This document shows positions 8,495 through 11,036 of a stretch of DNA of 11,036 nucleotides, piece after piece. A program made the translations under genes and the position numbers. The first letter of the stretch is position 1; every line of letters begins with the position of its first letter. This stretch comes from JBBDWJ01 sp040902925 (GTDB lineage: Bacteria > Acidobacteriota > Terriglobia > Bryobacterales > UBA6623). The stretch is taken from NCBI GenBank assembly GCA_040902925.1, contig JBBDWJ010000355.1, forward strand, positions 1 to 11,036, in the 5' to 3' direction. The notes beneath the pieces are model-generated. The model was given only the letters and a program-made list of their open reading frames with translations, had not been told where the DNA came from and ran no database searches.

Positions 8495-8546
8495 GAACTA
8501 GTTCATTGTAGTTACCACTAGCCTCGAAGGCTTGTCAAGCGCTTTC
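8495..8546 (-). promoter_or_regulatory. Probable receptor promoter with overlapping palindromes
   Basis: On the - strand a consensus TTGACA lies at 8538-8533. The -10 is less clear: TAACTA at 8514-8509 has an 18-base spacer but matches poorly, while TACAAT at 8510-8505 is 5 of 6 but 22 bases away. The -35 box overlaps a second AAGCGCTT core (8537-8544), the same 8-mer as in the site at 8398-8411. The spacer contains the inverted repeat AGCCT-TCG-AGGCT (8532-8520). Just downstream of the -10 region is the perfect palindrome GAACTAGTTC (8495-8504), and ACTAG recurs at 8517-8521. The clustering suggests a repressed promoter controlled by one or two dimeric regulators. The role is inferred. Confidence 0.45.
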
Positions 8547-9068
8547 TTTCTCAGCCGCCCGTCCGCCGCCCCCGGAAACCACCACCCGAGCGCCCGCTCC
8601 GCGTGGCTTTTCCGCCCCCGAGGCATGGTCCGCGGGCCAACAGAGGCGGCTCGACCACCCCAAACGGAAGCCTCTTCAGTTAAGCGCGTACATTGTGGCG
8701 AAATGCGTGGTACAACAGAATTTACGGCCCCGGACCCTATTTTTGACGAACAGGCGCGGCCCCCGCCCCCGGCCGCGCGGTTGCTCCTGTTGAGCCGCGG
8801 CAGCTTAGCTGATTCCTGGACAATGAATTAAGTCCGCGCCGGCGTGACGGTCCACGCCCGCTGCTGCGAGGGAGCCGGCCACGAATGGTCAACCGTGGCG
8901 AAGATACCGTAGGAGCTTCCAGTCGAACCACTTCCCGAACACCCAGGATTCGTGGGCACTGTGGGAATTCACTGCGCCGTCGGCGAAGTAGCGGAGCGGA
9001 TCGAAACAGGCGGCCTAAAACGGTAGGGCTGAAACGGGCAGCTGAACGGAGTGGGTTGTTGAAACGGA
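8547..9068 (+). other. Spacer and likely leader upstream of the isomerase gene; no gene seen
   Basis: No convincing gene lies here. Short open frames on both strands are Pro/Arg/Ser-rich, lack ribosome binding sites and show no family resemblance. The stretch holds several inverted repeats: GCGCGGCC/GGCCGCGC (8754-8761, 8771-8778), CAGC-TTA-GCTG (8801-8811), GGCGTG/CACGCC (8841-8846, 8853-8858) and GCCACG/CGTGGC (8878-8883, 8894-8899). A weak + strand promoter candidate is TTGTGG at 8695-8700 with CAGAAT 17 bases later. Between 9003 and 9067 the motif (G/A)AAAC(A/G)G recurs at roughly 14-17 base steps. High GC makes some hairpins expected by chance. Confidence 0.4.
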
Positions 9069-9074
9069 AAGGAG
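9069..9074 (+). promoter_or_regulatory. Ribosome binding site deciding a GTG start
   Basis: AAGGAG lies seven bases before the GTG at 9082, an ideal spacing. The first in-frame ATG (9097) would be 22 bases away, so GTG is the preferred start of the isomerase. Confidence 0.8.
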
Positions 9075-9081
9075 CTCTGGC

Positions 9082-10506
9082 GTGAGCAAGCAAACAATGA
9101 CGATGGGATTGATCATCGGGAATCGTGGGTTCTTTCCCGATCATCTGGTCAAAGACGGTCACGCGGACATGGGCCGGGTTCTCAAAGACGCCGGCGTGGA
9201 CGTCATCGTGCTCAGCCCGCGGGACTCCAAGTTCGGGGCCGTTGAGACGCGCCAGGAAGCCATTGCTTGCGCCGATCTGTTTCGCGCAAACGCGGACAAG
9301 ATCGACGGCGTGATCGTCTCGCTGCCCAATTTCGGCGACGAACGCGCCATCGCCGACACTCTGCGGCTGTCGCGGCTCGACGTGCCGGTGCTGATCCAGG
9401 CAACACCCGACACGCCCGGCCGCATGGGCATTCGTGACCGCCGCGACAGCTTCTGCGGCAAGATGTCGGCGTGCAACAACCTGAAGCAATACGGCATCCC
9501 CTACTCGCTCACCAGCGTCCACACCGTGCTGCCCGACTCCGACGCCTTTCGCTGCGACCTGAAATGGTTCTCCGCCGTCTGCCGCGTGGTGCGCGGATTT
9601 CGCAACCTGCGCATCGGAGCCATCGGCGCGCGCCCGGCGGCCTTCAACACCGTGCGCTACAGCGAAAAACTGCTGGAGAGCCACGGCATCTCGGTCGAAA
9701 CCGTCGATCTGTCGGAAATCCTGGGCAGGATCGAGCGCACCGCCGACGACGACGAAGGCGCGCGATCCAAGCTCGCCGACATCAAAAAGTACGTCACCAC
9801 GCAAGGCATCCCCGGCGAATCGCTGCTCAAGATGGCCAAGCTCGGCTCGGTGATCGACAAATGGATGGCCGAGACCGCCACAACGATTACCGCCGTGCAG
9901 TGCTGGACGGCGATGGAAGAATATTTCGGCGTCGTGCCCTGCACCGTGATGAGCATGATGAGCAACGAGCTGCTGCCGAGCGCCTGCGAAGTGGATATCT
10001 GCGGCACGGTCGCCATGCACGCCCTGGCTCTGGCGTCCGAAACGCCGAGCGCGCTGCTTGACTGGAACAACAACTACGGCGAAGACCCCGACAAGGCCGT
10101 CTGCTTCCATTGCAGCAACCTGCCAAAGCATTTCTTCCATGACGTGCGCATGGATTTCCAGGAAATCATCGCCGGCACGGTCGGCAAAGCGAACACCTTC
10201 GGGACGGTCGTCGGCAGGGTCAAAAGCGGACCCATGAGCTTCGCGCGCCTGTCCACCAACGATCAGGCGGGCGAGTTGCGCGGCTACGTCGGCGAAGGCG
10301 AGTTCACCGACGATCCGCTGGAGACGTTCGGGGGAGCCGGAGTCGTGCGCATCCCGCGCATGCAAGAACTGCTGCGCTACATCTGCGAGAACGGCTACGA
10401 GCACCATGTGGCGGCTAATTTCTCGACGGTTGCGGATGTGGTGTACGAGGCGGGCCGGCAGTATCTAGGCTGGAACCTGCACCGCCACAACGGCAACGGC
10501 GCATAA
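9082..10506 (+). CDS. L-fucose/L-arabinose isomerase family protein
   Basis: The 474-residue product is a cytoplasmic aldose-ketose isomerase of the FucI/AraA superfamily, a usual length for the family. The N-terminal Rossmann-like region (1-170) carries IIGNRGFFPD, VIVSLPNFGDE and VPVLIQATPDTPGR. A second domain starts near NLRIGAIGARP (175-184). The diagnostic active-site stretch is VQCWTAMEEYFG (272-283), then PCTVMSMMSNELLPSACEVD (286-305), DWNNNYGEDPDKAVCFHCSN (327-346) and a late HH at 441-442. By analogy with AraA and FucI, Glu279 or Glu280 together with Glu303, His343 and His441/442 are the expected Mn2+ and catalytic residues; this mapping is inferred, not aligned. The substrate could be L-fucose, L-arabinose or another sugar, including sulfosugars handled by some relatives. 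The start is GTG, backed by AAGGAG at 9069-9074. It is divergent from the receptor gene, and no kinase or aldolase is adjacent in the window, so the pathway is unknown. Confidence 0.86.
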   Translation: MSKQTMTMGLIIGNRGFFPDHLVKDGHADMGRVLKDAGVDVIVLSPRDSKFGAVETRQEAIACADLFRANADKIDGVIVSLPNFGDERAIADTLRLSRLDVPVLIQATPDTPGRMGIRDRRDSFCGKMSACNNLKQYGIPYSLTSVHTVLPDSDAFRCDLKWFSAVCRVVRGFRNLRIGAIGARPAAFNTVRYSEKLLESHGISVETVDLSEILGRIERTADDDEGARSKLADIKKYVTTQGIPGESLLKMAKLGSVIDKWMAETATTITAVQCWTAMEEYFGVVPCTVMSMMSNELLPSACEVDICGTVAMHALALASETPSALLDWNNNYGEDPDKAVCFHCSNLPKHFFHDVRMDFQEIIAGTVGKANTFGTVVGRVKSGPMSFARLSTNDQAGELRGYVGEGEFTDDPLETFGGAGVVRIPRMQELLRYICENGYEHHVAANFSTVADVVYEAGRQYLGWNLHRHNGNGA

Positions 10507-10752
10507 AGCGGTGCGGGGCCAGTAAAGCGGTGCGGGGGCCAACAGAGTGTAAAGCTGTGCGGACGTAACGTCGTGAAAAGCGATGCGGGACCAACAGAGA
10601 GTAAGACCGCGCGGAAGCAACGGAGTGCAAGGGAAGGCAACGGAATGCAAAGCTGCGCGGAGGTGGTGAAAGCTATATCCAATATGGCGGCGGTCGATGT
10701 CGCATAAAGCGGCGCCGACGCAACGGCATGAAAAGCGGGGCGGAACGGGATG
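10504..10752. repeat. Decayed tandem repeat array, unit about 26 bp
   Basis: Starting at the isomerase stop codon, units beginning with (T/A/C)AAAGC or a variant follow head to tail: 10504-10522, 10523-10549, 10550-10575, 10576-10601, 10602-10627, 10628-10647, 10648-10668, then an interruption (about 10669-10704), 10705-10730 and 10731-10752. Three of the first units are exactly 26 bases. The best-kept parts are TAAAGCGGTGCGG at the left and CAACRGAGTG at the right. Units diverge by base changes and small deletions. There are no unique spacers, so this is not a CRISPR. The array is non-coding on both strands as far as I can see. Confidence 0.7.
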
Positions 10753-10767
10753 CCGCCCCGCTTTTCA
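10729..10767. terminator. Strong terminator-like hairpin, possibly bidirectional
   Basis: A perfect 15-bp stem (10729-10743 with 10753-10767) starts TGAAAAGCGGGGCGG and encloses a 9-base loop. The right arm ends CGCTTTTCA, giving a short T4 tract on the + strand; the symmetric A4 on the left gives the same on the - strand. It lies 223 bases past the isomerase stop. The left arm is the last unit of the tandem repeat. Confidence 0.6.
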
Positions 10768-10807
10768 ACGGCGACGCGTCGGAGGCAGCCACGGTCGCCG
10801 AGATCTT

Positions 10808-10838
10808 CCGTTCTGTAACCCAAGCTCCGTTCCGTAAC
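10808..10838. repeat. Two direct repeats of CCGTTCYGTAAC, 19 bp apart
   Basis: CCGTTCTGTAAC (10808-10819) and CCGTTCCGTAAC (10827-10838) match at 11 of 12 positions with start-to-start distance 19. This could be a tandem regulator site or leftover of a degenerate repeat; no promoter is evident beside it. Confidence 0.4.
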
Positions 10839-11022
10839 GGCGCTTCGCAAGCAGCGCCAATTCCCCCCCAGAAACCAGCGCTGCCACGAAGCATCCGTCA
10901 CTTAGGTAGGCGCAAACCGGGCCCTAGAGGGGGCATCATTAGTCGATGACGACACGCAGGGCGCCAGCCGCGGTTCGAATCCTCTGCGGCCTGTAATGCC
11001 GATCGGGTATTTCTGAAGGGAG

Positions 11023-11036
11023 CCCCGTTCACGGGG
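11023..11036. repeat. Hairpin cut by the window edge
   Basis: CCCCGT (11023-11028) and ACGGGG (11031-11036) form a perfect stem at the last bases. The preceding GAG could extend the stem if CTC follows outside the window. The left flank GAGCCCCGT also occurs at the hairpin near 4568-4576, so both may belong to one repeat family, or this may be a terminator. Confidence 0.4.

Larger units (their letters stand above)
10768..11036. other. Non-coding tail of the window
   Basis: No gene with family resemblance or ribosome binding site is seen on either strand. Recognisable items are a 12-bp direct repeat at 10808-10838, a hairpin GGCGCT/AGCGCC (10839-10844, 10853-10858), a tRNA T-arm-like motif GGTTCGAATCC (10972-10982) without a foldable tRNA around it, and a hairpin at the right edge. 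Confidence 0.45.

Noticed and set aside
8885..9085. Small frame ending in a 4-base GTGA overlap with the isomerase start
   Set aside because: The overlap looks like translational coupling, but the peptide is Arg/Ser-rich, has no good ribosome binding site and resembles no family. The isomerase has its own strong Shine-Dalgarno sequence.
8737..10407. Long open frame (556 codons) on the - strand opposite the isomerase
   Set aside because: It lies antisense to a gene with clear family motifs, has no recognisable domain or start signal, and is rich in His/Ala/Asp/Arg as expected for the complement of high-GC codons.
10504..10752. Possible CRISPR array
   Set aside because: The repeats are head to tail, degenerate, about 26 bp in total period and lack distinct spacers; no cas genes are present.
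10918..10993. Possible tRNA ending at 10993
   Set aside because: Back-counting from the T-loop puts ACG at the anticodon positions, but T33 is absent and neither the anticodon stem, the T stem nor the acceptor stem pairs properly.

Overview
The window is high-GC bacterial DNA, most likely from an Acidobacteriota member of the Bryobacterales/Solibacter type. The main reason is the 1192-residue outer-membrane receptor: it combines an N-terminal carboxypeptidase-regulatory-like domain with a TonB-dependent, Oar-like barrel, an architecture that group carries in large paralogous families. A very long secreted TPR protein beside it and the loose, GC-rich spacers fit the same picture. The taxonomic call is inference from gene style; no marker gene is present.

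Layout, left to right. Bases 1-455 hold the 3' end of an amidohydrolase on the + strand. Bases 456-919 contain no intact gene, but on the - strand there is a recognisable C-terminal remnant of an alpha/beta hydrolase that has lost its nucleophile half and abuts the stop codon of the next gene. Bases 920-4447 (-) encode a secreted protein made almost entirely of about 30 TPR repeats. A 283-base spacer with a strong intrinsic terminator and a REP-like hairpin separates it from the TonB-dependent receptor-like gene at 4731-8309 (-).

Bases 8310-9081 are a divergent regulatory region. The receptor side has a good ribosome binding site, a TTGACA -35 hexamer, a perfect GAACTAGTTC palindrome and two AAGCGCTT (LacI/GalR-type) cores centred 136 bp apart. 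The other side leads to 9082-10506 (+), a sugar isomerase of the L-fucose/L-arabinose isomerase family with a strong Shine-Dalgarno sequence and a GTG start. After that gene, 10504-10752 carries a decayed tandem repeat of about 26 bp whose first unit begins at the isomerase stop codon and whose last unit forms the left arm of a 15-bp terminator-like hairpin. The rest, to 11036, is non-coding with small repeats, a tRNA T-arm-like motif and a hairpin cut by the window edge.

Functionally, the receptor (uptake or binding of a large substrate at the outer membrane), the secreted TPR scaffold downstream and the divergent sugar isomerase could belong to one carbohydrate-responsive locus controlled by a LacI-type regulator encoded elsewhere. 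That link is inferred from gene order and operator-like sites only. I found no CRISPR array, transposase, phage gene, defence system or intact RNA gene, and no convincing undescribed multi-gene system. The most unusual items are the repeat array and its terminator, the spaced operator pair, the hydrolase remnant and an amidohydrolase lacking the usual catalytic Asp motif.
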